64,000 nucleotides of DNA from Rhizobium sp. C4 (lineage in GTDB: Bacteria; Pseudomonadota; Alphaproteobacteria; Rhizobiales; Rhizobiaceae): NCBI RefSeq assembly GCF_021026315.1, contig NZ_JAJNCX010000002.1, forward strand, positions 186,001 to 250,000, read 5' to 3'. How positions within the stretch are numbered: the first letter of the stretch is position 1; the number at the start of each line of letters is the position of its first letter. Positions 17,153-26,612 of this stretch are shown here, piece by piece. The position numbers and the translations under genes are program-made. Under the pieces are notes generated by a model. The model did no database searches, was not told the DNA's origin, and saw only the letters and a list, made by a program, of their open reading frames with translations.

Positions 17153-18379
17153 CTATTTGCAATCTGCCCGCTTGAAGAGGCCCTGCTCGTTTGTCATGAG
17201 CGGGTCCAGGATCGGGGTCATGACGTCGCGACCCGCGAGGAAGTGGCTTTCTGCCGAAGCCTTCATCGGACCGGACACCGTGGCGACCTTGTCGGCGTTG
17301 CCCTCGATCCAGGTCTTGAGCTTCTCGGGATCGGTGCCGCCGGTCGCCTCGATCGCAGCCTTCATGATCATGATGCCGTCATAGGCATAGCTGGAGATCG
17401 TCGGCAGGAGGTCCTTGTACTTGTCAGGGTTGGCGGCCTTCAGCCTTTCCTTGAACTTGACGTAAGGACTATTGGCGACATCCTCGCCGGGGCAATAGGT
17501 CCAGCCGCGATAGGCAACGCCTGCGACCTTCGTAAACAGCGCCTTGTCGGCGATCTTTGCCGCGCCGGCAGCCTGCATCACGGTCGCGTTCGGCCCCGAG
17601 ATCGGCAAGCCGTCCCAGCCCATGTCAGCCATGTTGTTGAGAACCACGCCGAGGTCTTCGGGCGTGTTGGTCCACAGGATCATCGCATCAGGGTTGCCGG
17701 CCTTGAGTGACAGGAGCTGTGCCGTCTTGTCTTCGGAGCGGAAGGGGAATTCCTGCGTGGCGGTAACAGTCGCACCGCCCTTTTCCAGTTCCTTCTTGAT
17801 ATAGGGAACGGCGGAAAGCGCCTGCGCGCCGTTGTCGGTCAGGATGCTGACTTTCTTGGCCTTCATCACATCCGTGAGGTAATGCGCCATGTGATAGCCC
17901 TGATCGGCGGCATTGCTCTGCGTCGAGAAGTTGTACGGACCGATCTTGGGATTGATGTCCAGCGAGCCACTGGTCGAAATCTGCGGGATTTTCGCAGCGG
18001 TCAGGACTGGCAGCACGGCGAGGGTACGCTGGCTGGCCTGTGGTCCGAAAATGAAATCGACCTTTTCCTGTGTTGCCAGACGGCGTGCTTCATTGACGGC
18101 TGCGGTCGGATCGCTCTGGTCGTCAGCGCTGACGATCACGATCTGGCGGCCAAGAACGCCGCCTGCCTTGTTGATCTCGTCGACAGCGAGGCGAACGCCT
18201 GCCCCCCCGTTCAAGCCGTTGATCGCATCGCCTCCCGTCAGCGCAATCAGCAGGCCCAGCTTGATGGGCTCCTTCGTCTGGGCCATCGACGGTGCTGCGG
18301 CCATCACCGCAGACAGCGCAACAGCGCTCATGAGTTTCACATGGCCAGCCTTGACCACACTTTTGTTTTTCAATCCCAT
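17153..18379 (-). CDS. ABC transporter periplasmic binding protein, Liv type
   Basis: A 408-residue Leu/Ile/Val-binding-type protein. The signal peptide occupies about residues 1-33, ending SMAQ. The mature protein starts KEPIKLGLLIALTGG and shows the type I two-lobe pattern (LAVDEINKAGGVLGRQIVIVSADDQSDP, VDFIFGPQASQ, later DGIMIMKAAIEATGG). It would capture the substrate in the periplasm for the LivH/LivMG/LivF proteins downstream. The start at 18379 follows an AGAGGAGG site; an upstream in-frame ATG at 18448 would add 23 residues before the signal peptide. It heads the minus-strand transporter operon and is divergent from an SDR gene. Confidence 0.92.
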   Translation of the reverse strand: MGLKNKSVVKAGHVKLMSAVALSAVMAAAPSMAQTKEPIKLGLLIALTGGDAINGLNGGAGVRLAVDEINKAGGVLGRQIVIVSADDQSDPTAAVNEARRLATQEKVDFIFGPQASQRTLAVLPVLTAAKIPQISTSGSLDINPKIGPYNFSTQSNAADQGYHMAHYLTDVMKAKKVSILTDNGAQALSAVPYIKKELEKGGATVTATQEFPFRSEDKTAQLLSLKAGNPDAMILWTNTPEDLGVVLNNMADMGWDGLPISGPNATVMQAAGAAKIADKALFTKVAGVAYRGWTYCPGEDVANSPYVKFKERLKAANPDKYKDLLPTISSYAYDGIMIMKAAIEATGGTDPEKLKTWIEGNADKVATVSGPMKASAESHFLAGRDVMTPILDPLMTNEQGLFKRADCK

Positions 18380-18621
18380 CACGTTCCATCCTCCTCTTGA
18401 ACTATGCGGATTGCTTGAGAGCACACATGAAGCGCGGATGATGTTCAACAGCCTCCCACCGCCTGAACCTCACACATCACATCCGTAGCGTTTGAAGCTC
18501 GGCAGGGCTTTGCCCGGCGACTGCGACATGTCCTGCATATCCGTGTTTTTCAATCGCACTTCTATGTTCCACCGCCGTCCTTGTCTTAAGGTGCCTTCAT
18601 CTGCGAGGAGGAGCCAGCAAC

Positions 18622-19359
18622 ATGACGACAGCTCAACTGTCCGGTAAACGCGTCATCGTGACGGGAGCGGCCTCCGGCATAGGTCTGGCCGCCGCGGCTC
18701 TCTTCGAAGCGGAAGGCGCCATCGTCGCCCGCTTTGACCGGGACGCCAAAGGCCTGGAAGCCGCCAAGGGGCAGGGGCCGTGCTTCGTCGTCGACCAGAC
18801 GGATGCCGAAGCGGTCAGACTGGGTGTTGCGCAGGCCGCCGAGGCCCTGGGCGGGCTGGATGGGCTGCTGAACGCCGCCGGGATTGCGGATACCACGCCG
18901 ACGGCCGCGTTGACGCTCGAGCGATGGAATACGGTTCTGGCCGTCAATCTGACGGGCCCGTTCCTGATGTCTCAGGCAGCGTTGCCATTCCTGTCGCAAT
19001 CGCCTGCGTCTGCCATTGTCAACATCGCGTCCGCAAGCGGGTTGCTACCCTCGGGTGCCGGTTCCGTCTACGGAACCTCCAAGGCTGGCGTGCTGATGCT
19101 GACCAAGAGCCTTGCTGCCGAGTGGGGACCTGCCATCCGTGTCAACGCCATCTGCCCCGGCACGGTCGATACGAACATGCTGAATGGCCTGTTCGAGAAG
19201 GATGAAGCCTTCTTCGAGCGGATCAAGAAGACCTATGCGCTGCAAAGGCTTGCCACGGCAGAGGAAATCGCCAAGGCTGCCCTCTTTCTCATCTCTGATC
19301 AGTCATCCTTCGTCACCGGCGTCAGTCTTGCGGTCGATGGCGGTCGGACCTTCCACTGA
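18622..19359 (+). CDS. Short-chain dehydrogenase/reductase
   Basis: A 245-residue classical SDR. The cofactor motif TGAASGIGLAAA (about 14-25) is followed by a DRD acidic end to strand 2, pointing to NAD(H). NAAG, the serine in NIASASG, and YGTSKAG with the catalytic Tyr and Lys are present. A C-terminal SSFVTGVSLAVDGG is typical. An AGGAGGAG site precedes the ATG. The downstream ligase gene begins one base after its stop, so both are in one operon with the MFS transporter. It could oxidise a 3-hydroxyacyl-CoA or a hydroxylated substrate; this cannot be separated from sequence alone. Confidence 0.88.
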   Translation: MTTAQLSGKRVIVTGAASGIGLAAAALFEAEGAIVARFDRDAKGLEAAKGQGPCFVVDQTDAEAVRLGVAQAAEALGGLDGLLNAAGIADTTPTAALTLERWNTVLAVNLTGPFLMSQAALPFLSQSPASAIVNIASASGLLPSGAGSVYGTSKAGVLMLTKSLAAEWGPAIRVNAICPGTVDTNMLNGLFEKDEAFFERIKKTYALQRLATAEEIAKAALFLISDQSSFVTGVSLAVDGGRTFH

Positions 19360-19360
19360 C

Positions 19361-21238
19361 ATGAACATGGAAACTCAAATGGACATCTCTGTTCGCGACG
19401 CAGCTCTCCGTCCCGTCCGTCTTGGCTCGACGGCTGCCACGGCCCGTGCGGGTGCGGACGGAAGCACGATCCTGTCGCTTGACCAGCCGCTTGACAGCTA
19501 TCCCGCCAACCTGACGGACCGTCTGGTCAAATGGGCCAATGAGAAGCCTGAACAGGTCTTTCTGTCCATGCGGTACGAAGACGGGTCCTTGGTGGAACTG
19601 ACCTATGCCGAGACCTTGAAACAGGTGGAAGCCATCGGCACCGCGTTGCTGGAGCGAAATCTTCCGCTTGATCGCCCCCTTGTCATCCTGTCCGAAAACG
19701 ACATCGAGAACGCGCTTCTTGTGCTGGCCGCTCTCCATGTCGGCATCCCCTACGCACCGGTCTCTCCGGCCTATTCCCTGCTTTCGACGGATTTTCTCAA
19801 GCTCAGGGGCGTCTTTCAGCTGCTTGATCCGCCGCTCATTTTTGCGTCAGACGGCGAGCGCTATGGCCGTGCCATTCGCGCGGTTGCTCCGGCCGGGGCC
19901 GAGATCATCACGGTCCGCAATCACCTTCAGGCCCCCGCCTCGACGCCGTTCGAGACCTTGCTGGGGAACACGGATCGGGCGGCGATCGAACGGGCGCATG
20001 CCGCGATCAGACCGGACACGCTCGCCAAGATTCTCTTCACATCGGGGACAACCGGTGCCCCCAAGGGCGTTGTGTATCCGCATCTGATGATCGCAAGCCA
20101 GCGCCAGCAGGTCGCACAGACATTTGCCTTCACGATGGACGAGCCTGCCGTCATGGTTGACTGGCTTCCCTGGCATCACACCTTCGGCGGCACCCAGAAT
20201 TTCGGGACGGCGCTTTACTCCGGTGGCAGCCTACGCATTGATATCGGCCGGCCGACACCGGAACTTGTCGGCCCGACCGTCCAGAATCTGCGCGAGGTCT
20301 CGCCCACGATCTATCTGAACACGCCCCAGGGTTTTGCGTCACTCCTGCCGCATTTCCGGCGCGACCCGGCCCTTCGCGAGAGCTTCTTCCGCCGGCTGAA
20401 ATTCATCTATTACGGCGGTGCCGTGTTGCACGAGCATATCTGGGATGAGCTTGATCGCTTGGCACTGGAAACCGTGGGCGCCCGGATCATGATTGCTTCA
20501 GGGCTTGGATGCACGGAGGCGGGACCGGTGCCCGCAAGTGCCAACTGGGATCCCCAGCGCAAGGCGGTTGTCGGCCTTCCCGTTCCGGGCATCGAAATCA
20601 AGGTGGCGCCTGTCCAGGGAAAGCTGGAATTCAGGCTGAAAGGTGCGTGTGTCACGCCGGGATATTGGAAGAACCCTGATCTGACGAAAGCGGCCTTCGA
20701 TGAAGATGGCTTCTACAAGACCGGCGATGCCGTCCAGTTCCTCGACCCGGATCATCCCGAGAAGGGCCTGCGCTTTGACGGCCGGATCGCCGAGAATTTC
20801 AAGATCGCCAACGGTACCTGGGTTCATGTCGGCGATCTTCGGGTTAAGATCGTGGATGCGCTTGCGCCGCTGATCGTCGATGCTGTGATCACGGCGCCGA
20901 ACAGGGACTATCTCGGCGCCATCCTTTTCCCGAATGCGGATGCCTGCCGGAATCTTGCAGGCCTTGGGGACGATGCCTCCGTCGAGGCGGTGCTGAGCGC
21001 GCCGGCCGTCGTGGACAAGCTGCAGTCGGGATTGGACGCTTTGGCCCGATCTGCCTCGGGCGCGGCCAACACGGTGCAGCGAATGATCGTGACCGCCGAA
21101 CCTGCCACGCTCGACACCGGTGAGCTGACCGACAAGCGATCGATCAGCCAGAGGGCGGTTCTCGAGCGCAGAGTGGATCTGGTCGAAAGCCTTTATCTTG
21201 AAGCAGCCGGAGCCGGTGTCCTTGTCGCCCGGATCTGA
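19361..21238 (+). CDS. Feruloyl-CoA synthase-like AMP-forming acyl-CoA ligase
   Basis: A 625-residue adenylating enzyme. The phosphate loop FTSGTTGAPKGV, the family motif VDWLPWHHTFGGTQNF, GLGCTEAGPV, and a C-terminal domain with FKIANGTWVHVGDLR and ELTDKRSISQRAVLERR match the feruloyl-CoA synthase branch. Such enzymes make CoA esters of hydroxycinnamates and other bulky carboxylic acids from acid, ATP and CoA. The ATG at 19361 is one base after the SDR stop; ATG 19379 is a possible alternative. No classical hydroxycinnamoyl-CoA hydratase-lyase was recognised in the window, so a non-ferulate acid is likely. Its end overlaps the following MFS gene. Confidence 0.82.
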   Translation: MNMETQMDISVRDAALRPVRLGSTAATARAGADGSTILSLDQPLDSYPANLTDRLVKWANEKPEQVFLSMRYEDGSLVELTYAETLKQVEAIGTALLERNLPLDRPLVILSENDIENALLVLAALHVGIPYAPVSPAYSLLSTDFLKLRGVFQLLDPPLIFASDGERYGRAIRAVAPAGAEIITVRNHLQAPASTPFETLLGNTDRAAIERAHAAIRPDTLAKILFTSGTTGAPKGVVYPHLMIASQRQQVAQTFAFTMDEPAVMVDWLPWHHTFGGTQNFGTALYSGGSLRIDIGRPTPELVGPTVQNLREVSPTIYLNTPQGFASLLPHFRRDPALRESFFRRLKFIYYGGAVLHEHIWDELDRLALETVGARIMIASGLGCTEAGPVPASANWDPQRKAVVGLPVPGIEIKVAPVQGKLEFRLKGACVTPGYWKNPDLTKAAFDEDGFYKTGDAVQFLDPDHPEKGLRFDGRIAENFKIANGTWVHVGDLRVKIVDALAPLIVDAVITAPNRDYLGAILFPNADACRNLAGLGDDASVEAVLSAPAVVDKLQSGLDALARSASGAANTVQRMIVTAEPATLDTGELTDKRSISQRAVLERRVDLVESLYLEAAGAGVLVARI

Positions 21239-22406
21239 AGGGGAAGACAGGTCTCGCCAGCCGCATTCGGTGCGCGCGCAATCCTATGCCATGGTGTTTG
21301 GCAATCTGGGCGTGCTGGCCGGCGGCTTCATGATCGTTGCGTTCCTGCCGGATGTGCGGCGGGAGCTGAACCTCTCGGCCACACAGGCCGGCCTTCTCAT
21401 GGCGATCTATGCGATCACCTATGCGTTGACGTCGCCGCTTCTGGGGTGGCTCGCAACAAGAGTGTCCTACGGTCTGGTTCTGCAACTTGCCACCCTCGTT
21501 GCCGCCGCCGGATGTTTCATGGCGGCCTATGTTGAAACACCTGCCTGGTTTCTGGCGAGCCGCATTGTCTCTGCGATGGGGGCTGCCGTCTTCACACCCA
21601 CGGCCGCTGCCTATGCGGTGGCAATCCACCCGCTGGACCAGCGCGGAAAGGCGCTGTCGACGGTTGCGCTTGGCGTATCGCTGTCGCAGGTGCTGGCACT
21701 TCCGGCGGCCGCATGGGCCAGCCACATCTGGGGCTGGCGCGCCACGTTCGTGATCGGTGGCGGCTTTCTGATCTTCATGACGATCATTCTTCGTCTGTTC
21801 ACCTCCGGTCGCGAGCGACCCGTGCCCCTGAAGTTTGACGTCCTGCGCGCCGCCCTGCTCGACAGGTGGCTGATGACCAATGCCAGCCTGACCATCCTGT
21901 TCAGCAGCGTTGCCAACATGATCTATGTTTTCCAGGCGGAGATCTTCATCCAGCGGGCCGCCCTGTCAGCATCGGTGCTGGGCTTCGTCCTGTTGGCTGT
22001 CGGGATCGGAACGATGGCCGGGACCTGGGCGACAGGCCGGGCGATCGACAAGATCGGGCCCTCGGCCACTCTGGTCGCACAGGAGACCATCGCCATCTGC
22101 ACCGTGCTTCCGATGACGATGTTGCACTATGATTTTGCGGTTGCCTGCGTTCTGGCCATCATCGCGGGAGCGGCGCTCTTCAACCACATTCCGCCCCTGC
22201 AGATGCGACTGATGCGACTGATGCCGTCTTCCGTCGGCATGATCTTCTCGATCAACGCGTCATGTGTCTATGTCGGCGCGGCGATCGGGTCTTTCCTGTC
22301 CGGCTGTATCGTTGACCTGTTGGGCCTGTTCTGGCTTGGTCCAGCAACCGCGGTCATGGCGCTTTGCGCAATGCTGTTTCTCAGGCTGCTGGACCGGGAG
22401 CCTTAA
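21198..22406 (+). CDS. MFS transporter
   Basis: A 402-residue major facilitator with about 12 membrane segments. The loop between helices 2 and 3 reads GWLATRVSYG, and LDQRGKALSTVALGVSLSQVLALP is typical of helices 4-5 in drug/sugar-efflux type MFS proteins. The listed TTG start at 21198 overlaps the ligase gene by 41 bases; a GTG at 21216 or a later codon near 21285 is possible. It could import the acid activated by the upstream ligase or export a product. The stop codon shares the palindrome TTAA (22403-22406) with the stop of the opposing SDR gene. Confidence 0.85.
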   Translation: MKQPEPVSLSPGSEGEDRSRQPHSVRAQSYAMVFGNLGVLAGGFMIVAFLPDVRRELNLSATQAGLLMAIYAITYALTSPLLGWLATRVSYGLVLQLATLVAAAGCFMAAYVETPAWFLASRIVSAMGAAVFTPTAAAYAVAIHPLDQRGKALSTVALGVSLSQVLALPAAAWASHIWGWRATFVIGGGFLIFMTIILRLFTSGRERPVPLKFDVLRAALLDRWLMTNASLTILFSSVANMIYVFQAEIFIQRAALSASVLGFVLLAVGIGTMAGTWATGRAIDKIGPSATLVAQETIAICTVLPMTMLHYDFAVACVLAIIAGAALFNHIPPLQMRLMRLMPSSVGMIFSINASCVYVGAAIGSFLSGCIVDLLGLFWLGPATAVMALCAMLFLRLLDREP

Positions 22407-23185
22407 AACGAGATGGTGTAGCCACCGTCCACGTTGATGACCTGGCCATTCACATAGGCACCCGCCGGCGAGCAGAGCATCACGGCAACGCCGGCAATTT
22501 CGTCGGGCTCGCCAAGCCGCTGCACGGTGTTCCGCCGCATTTCCTGCGCCATGAACTCTTCGTTTTCGGTCATGTTGCGTGCCATGTCGGTCAGGACCGT
22601 GCCCGGCGCGATCGTGTTGACGCGAATGCCGTTCCGGCCGTGCTCGACAGCAAGGGCGCGCGCCATCTGCATGTCGGCCGCCTTGGTCATCGAGTAGGAA
22701 TAGAATTTGTCCGAACCGAAGTGACCGGCAATGGAGGCGATCAACACGATCCGTCCGAACCCCCGCTCCAGCATGCCGGGCAGCGCCTGCTGGATCAGCC
22801 AGTGATTGCCCATGATGTTGGCGTCGATCACCTTGCGCATCGCCTCGTCGCTCGTGCCCATGGCAGGGCCGACATAGGGATGGATGGCTGCATTGCAGAC
22901 GAGGATGTCGATTTTGCCGAGCGCCGCAGCGCTCTTGGCATAGAGATCCACCAGATCCTCACGCCGCGAAACGTTTGCGGCAATCGGAACTGCGGCATCG
23001 GGTCTGCCCCGGCGCCGGTTGATGTCCGCGGCGGTGGCTTCGCAGGCTTCCAGCTTGCGGCTGGAGATGATCACGCGCGCCCCGTGCTGCACGAAGCGAT
23101 CGGCGATCGCCCGGCCGATCCCGCGACTGGAACCTGTCACGAGGGCGTTGAGACCGGTGAGATCGAAAAGCGAATCCGTCGTCAT
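22403..23185 (-). CDS. Short-chain dehydrogenase/reductase
   Basis: A 260-residue SDR with TGSSRGIGRAIA (about 17-28), NAAIHPY, IASIAG, and YSMTK carrying the catalytic Tyr and Lys. GAYVNGQVINVDGG is near the C-terminus. ISSRKLEA after strand 2 suggests NADP(H) preference. I take the ATG at 23185, which overlaps the upstream stop as TGATG; a GTG one codon earlier is equally possible. It is the last gene of the minus-strand operon starting at 28919. Likely role: oxidation or reduction of a hydroxy/keto acyl-CoA in the same pathway. Confidence 0.87.
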   Translation of the reverse strand: MTTDSLFDLTGLNALVTGSSRGIGRAIADRFVQHGARVIISSRKLEACEATAADINRRRGRPDAAVPIAANVSRREDLVDLYAKSAAALGKIDILVCNAAIHPYVGPAMGTSDEAMRKVIDANIMGNHWLIQQALPGMLERGFGRIVLIASIAGHFGSDKFYSYSMTKAADMQMARALAVEHGRNGIRVNTIAPGTVLTDMARNMTENEEFMAQEMRRNTVQRLGEPDEIAGVAVMLCSPAGAYVNGQVINVDGGYTISF

Positions 23186-24171
23186 CACGCAACCTCGTCA
23201 AGGATGAGCTTTGCCCTGCTGCGCATGATGTCGCGTGCTTCGGCGACCATGCGATCGAGGAGCTCGGCGCAGGACGGGATGTCCTTGATCAGGGAGGCCG
23301 CGAGACCCGCCGTCCAGACACCGGCTTCCATGTCGCCGTCTTCGTAGACCTTCCGGCCACGCTGTCCGTTCACCAGCGGTGCGATATCCGCGATATTCAG
23401 GGCAGCGCCCTTTTCCTGCTCGATCTGCCGGGCCTGCTCGGCGATCGAATTGCGGAAATAGCGGGATGTGTTCTTCAGCGTCCGGTAGAGATGGATCGTG
23501 TCCAGTTCGTTGGCTTCCACCAGGCGGTTCTTCACGTTTTCGTGGATGGGCGCTTCCTTGGTCGCCATGAAGCGCGTTCCCATGTTGACGCCATCGGCAC
23601 CCAGGATCAGGGCCGCTGCCAGCCCTCTGCCGTCACCGATGCCGCCGGAGGCAATGATCGGGATGGTGAGCGCATCGGCTGCACGCGGCAGCAGGATGAG
23701 ATTGGGAATATCGTCTTCGCCCGGGTGGCCGGCGCATTCGAAACCGTCGACGCTGACAGCCGCGCAGCCGATCTTCTCCGCCTTCAACGAATGGCGCACC
23801 GAGGTGCATTTGTGGATGACCTTGGCACCCACCTCGTTGAAGATCGGCATCAGTGCCTCGGGGCTCCGGCCTGCCGTTTCGATGATCCGGACGCCGCTTT
23901 CCATCGCTGCGCGGGCATATTCGTCATGGGCGATCGGCCGCAGGGACGGCATGATCGTGATGTTCACGCCAAAGGGCTTGTCGGTCATGTCGCGGCAGCG
24001 CGCGATTTCCTTTGCAAGGTCTTCCGGTGTCGGCTGCGTCAGCGCAGTCAGGATGCCGAGGCCTCCGGCATTGGAAACGGCTGCCGCAAGTTCTGCGCGG
24101 CCGACCCATTGCATGCCCCCCTGAATGATGGGGTAACGAATGCCGAGGAGTTCCGTGATGCGCGTTTTCAT
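23185..24171 (-). CDS. Nitronate monooxygenase-like FMN flavoprotein (2-nitropropane dioxygenase family)
   Basis: A 328-residue TIM-barrel flavoprotein. It shows IRYPIIQGGMQW near the N-terminus, GGLGILTALTQPTP, the active-site stretch DGFECAGHPGEDD with the conserved His, the FMN phosphate site ASGGIGDGRGLAAAL, and GVNMGTRFMATKEA. Family members include nitronate monooxygenase, FabK-type enoyl reductases and many uncharacterised oxidoreductases. Being inside an operon of crotonases, an SDR and a CoA-transferase, a reductase or oxidase acting on an acyl-CoA looks more likely than nitronate chemistry. It overlaps the downstream SDR. Confidence 0.82.
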   Translation of the reverse strand: MKTRITELLGIRYPIIQGGMQWVGRAELAAAVSNAGGLGILTALTQPTPEDLAKEIARCRDMTDKPFGVNITIMPSLRPIAHDEYARAAMESGVRIIETAGRSPEALMPIFNEVGAKVIHKCTSVRHSLKAEKIGCAAVSVDGFECAGHPGEDDIPNLILLPRAADALTIPIIASGGIGDGRGLAAALILGADGVNMGTRFMATKEAPIHENVKNRLVEANELDTIHLYRTLKNTSRYFRNSIAEQARQIEQEKGAALNIADIAPLVNGQRGRKVYEDGDMEAGVWTAGLAASLIKDIPSCAELLDRMVAEARDIMRSRAKLILDEVA

Positions 24172-24255
24172 TTCAGTGCCTTTCTTTAAAATTCAAAATG
24201 CGGTGACCTTGCTTGGAATGCGTAAGGGCGGCGCCAAGCGATCTCCAGGACTGGC

Positions 24256-24990
24256 TCAGCCCTGGGCGGTGCCGTTGAAAGACGACAGCTGTGTCTCGAC
24301 GCGGATGGTTTCGTGGAATGTGTTCATGCCGGTCACGAGCGCGCCGCGCAGAAGGGCAAGCGTGGTGGCCGGGGTTGCAGCCAGATCGCGCGCGCGGGCG
24401 ATTGCGGTCGTCAGCGCTTCGCCTTCCGGGACTTCTTCGTCGACGACTCCGAGTTGCACCGCCTCGCTGGCGGTCATCATTCGGCCGGACAACATGAGTT
24501 CGCGTGCCCGGCCGGCGCCGGCGCGTTGCGAGAGCGTCCACATGACGCCGGTATCCGGAATGAGGCCCATCTTGACGAAGGTGCAGCCGAGCTTGCTGCC
24601 TGTTCCGACAATGGCAATGTCGGCAACACAGGCCATTGAGAGACCGGCACCGATACAGGATCCTTCGACTGCCGCCAGCAACGGCTTGCGGCCGGCGCAG
24701 ATGATGCGGACGAGGTCACTGGCGACCGCGATCTGCGCGCGTTGCTGCAGAAAGGTCGGCGTTGCCGCCATGCCGGAAATATCGCCGCCGGCGCAGAAAT
24801 GGCCACCCTTGCCGGTCAGCACGATGGCGCGGCTCGTCGTGTCCTGATCGAAGAGATAGCGAAACGCATCGGTCAGCGCATGGCGCATATGCACCGAGAA
24901 CGGATTGCGTCGCTTCGGTTCGTTCATGGTGAGGATGGCGACGTCACCGTCGTGCTCGATCGTCACGAGATCTGTGGGGTGCTTGTACAT
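24256..24990 (-). CDS. Enoyl-CoA hydratase/isomerase family, PaaG-like
   Basis: A 244-residue crotonase. The oxyanion-hole regions are HFCAGGDISG (about 64-73) and EGSCIGAGLSMA (109-120). Both classical hydratase glutamates are missing: their positions read S and F. Instead D146 in MGLIPDTG matches the catalytic Asp of PaaG-type isomerases (1,2-epoxyphenylacetyl-CoA or 3,2-enoyl-CoA isomerase). It is therefore more likely to shift a double bond or rearrange a ring than to hydrate. It is one of three adjacent crotonase genes of the same type in the operon running from 28919 down to 22403. Confidence 0.85.
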   Translation of the reverse strand: MYKHPTDLVTIEHDGDVAILTMNEPKRRNPFSVHMRHALTDAFRYLFDQDTTSRAIVLTGKGGHFCAGGDISGMAATPTFLQQRAQIAVASDLVRIICAGRKPLLAAVEGSCIGAGLSMACVADIAIVGTGSKLGCTFVKMGLIPDTGVMWTLSQRAGAGRARELMLSGRMMTASEAVQLGVVDEEVPEGEALTTAIARARDLAATPATTLALLRGALVTGMNTFHETIRVETQLSSFNGTAQG

Positions 24991-25025
24991 GGGTCAGTTT
25001 CTCCGTTCAGTTCGACACGCTGCTT

Positions 25026-25811
25026 TCACTGGGCGGAAAAGCGGGGCGGGCGCTTTTCCAGGAAAGCATTCACGGCTTCCTTGTGGTCGGCCGTCGCGCG
25101 CAGCACGGACTGATATTCAATCTCGATATTGAGCGACTCGTTCAGCGAGTGGTTGAAGTTCGTCAGCGCCGACTTGATGAGCGCGGTCGATATCGGCGGG
25201 TTCGCCGACAGGCTCTGCGCCAGCGCCAGCGCATCATCCAGCGCCCGGCCTGTCTCCGAGAGCTGTGAAACAAGACCCATATGCATGGCCTCTTCCGCAC
25301 TGAACTCGGTTGCCAGCGAAAGCAGTTCCGTCGCCTTTGCCCGGCCCACCTTCTGCGGCAGGGTCCACAGGATACCGATATCGGGGAGCAGGCCGATCTT
25401 CATGAAGGCGGCGCAGAAGCGTGCCGTGCGGGCGGCGACCACGAAATCGGCGGCACAGGCGAGCGACAGGCCGCCGCCGAAGGCAACACCCTCGACCGCT
25501 GCAATCACCGGCTTCCGGCCGGATGTCATCTGCAGGATCGGCAGGCTCGATTCGACATGAAGTTCGCGATATTCGGGAATGACGCGCTCGCGCATTTCCG
25601 AAATATCGGCCCCGGCGCTGAAATGCTCTCCGGCGCCGGTCAGGACAATCGCCCCGACCTCTTCGTTCTCCATCGAGGCTTTCAAAGCCTGATGCAGCCC
25701 CTGACGCAGGCTGCGCCCAATGGCATTGCGGCGGCTTGGATTGTCGATCGTGATGATGGCGACGCGGTTGAGGGTCTCGACCTTGATGCCCGGCTTGGTC
25801 GTGTCGGTCAT
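25026..25811 (-). CDS. Enoyl-CoA hydratase/isomerase family, PaaG-like
   Basis: A 261-residue crotonase with HFSAGADISEM (64-74), VEGVAFGGGLSLACA (107-121) and D144 in KIGLLPDIG. It lacks the first classical hydratase Glu (Ser after GGGL) and the second, and like its neighbour looks like an Asp-dependent isomerase. The start at 25811 follows AGGAGGATCAC; the longer frame to 25877 would overlap the upstream gene. It ends EKRPPRF, the usual crotonase tail. It lies 10 bases after the upstream crotonase gene, so cotranscription is near certain. Confidence 0.86.
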   Translation of the reverse strand: MTDTTKPGIKVETLNRVAIITIDNPSRRNAIGRSLRQGLHQALKASMENEEVGAIVLTGAGEHFSAGADISEMRERVIPEYRELHVESSLPILQMTSGRKPVIAAVEGVAFGGGLSLACAADFVVAARTARFCAAFMKIGLLPDIGILWTLPQKVGRAKATELLSLATEFSAEEAMHMGLVSQLSETGRALDDALALAQSLSANPPISTALIKSALTNFNHSLNESLNIEIEYQSVLRATADHKEAVNAFLEKRPPRFSAQ

Positions 25812-25821
25812 GTGATCCTCC

Positions 25822-26580
25822 TTACTGGCCCACGAAATGGGGAGCGCGCTTCTGCAGGAAGGCCTGCACAGCTTCATTATGGTCCCTGGTGAAACGCAGG
25901 AGCGGCTGAACGTTTGTCTCGGTCTCGATCGCCTGGTCGAGCGTGTCGCTGCCTGTTGCCATGGCGGCCTTCAGTGCGGCCATGGCGACGGGTGGCATGA
26001 CCGCATATCGGGCGGCAACGCCCGCGGCCTTCTCCAGTGCCTCTCCGGGCGCGGCCAGCTCATTGGCAAGTCCGATCTGCAGCGCATGTTCGCCGCTGAT
26101 CAATCGGCCGGAGAGCAGGGCCTGCCGGGCACGCCCCGCGCCAATCCGCCGTGCAAGCGACCAGTAAATCCCGCCCTCGGGAAGCAGACCGGCGGTGCCG
26201 AAAGAGCAGGAGAACTGCGTCCTCTGCGTGGCGATCACATAGTCGCAGGCGGCGGCAAGCGACAGGCCCGGCCCGGCGGCAAGTCCTTCGACTGCCGCAA
26301 CAACCGGTCTCCTGCCGGCTGCGAGGGCTCTGAACAGGCTGAGGGCAAGCGGCCCCGCACTTTCCTCTTCGTGGCCACCGGCACAGAATGTGCCGCCTGC
26401 GGAGGTGAGAACGATCGCCCGGCAACGGCTTGTTTCGCTGTCGAGGTCACGGAGCGTGGAAAGCAAAGCCTCACGCGTCGCGTTCGTCAGTCTCTGCGTC
26501 GTGGCCGTCATCGTGACGATAGCGACATGGCCCCGCCATTCGATGCCAATGGGGTCTGCGGCCGATTGCGGTTTGCTCAT
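25822..26580 (-). CDS. Enoyl-CoA hydratase/isomerase family
   Basis: A 252-residue crotonase with FCAGGHEEES (65-74), EGLAAGPGLSLAAACD and GLLPEGG, where E135 takes the place of the PaaG-type Asp. The classical first Glu is Ser. The tail KRAPHF is normal. The oxyanion loop is slightly unusual (AGGH in place of AGGD). The start was set at the ATG at 26580, preceded by GAGGA; the frame extends to 26604. It follows the CoA-transferase gene by 32 bases. Function: double-bond isomerisation or related crotonase chemistry; the substitution argues for a distinct step from its two paralogues. Confidence 0.85.
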   Translation of the reverse strand: MSKPQSAADPIGIEWRGHVAIVTMTATTQRLTNATREALLSTLRDLDSETSRCRAIVLTSAGGTFCAGGHEEESAGPLALSLFRALAAGRRPVVAAVEGLAAGPGLSLAAACDYVIATQRTQFSCSFGTAGLLPEGGIYWSLARRIGAGRARQALLSGRLISGEHALQIGLANELAAPGEALEKAAGVAARYAVMPPVAMAALKAAMATGSDTLDQAIETETNVQPLLRFTRDHNEAVQAFLQKRAPHFVGQ

Positions 26581-26612
26581 GGGGTCCTCAACAAGGTTCA
26601 TCATCGAATGTG

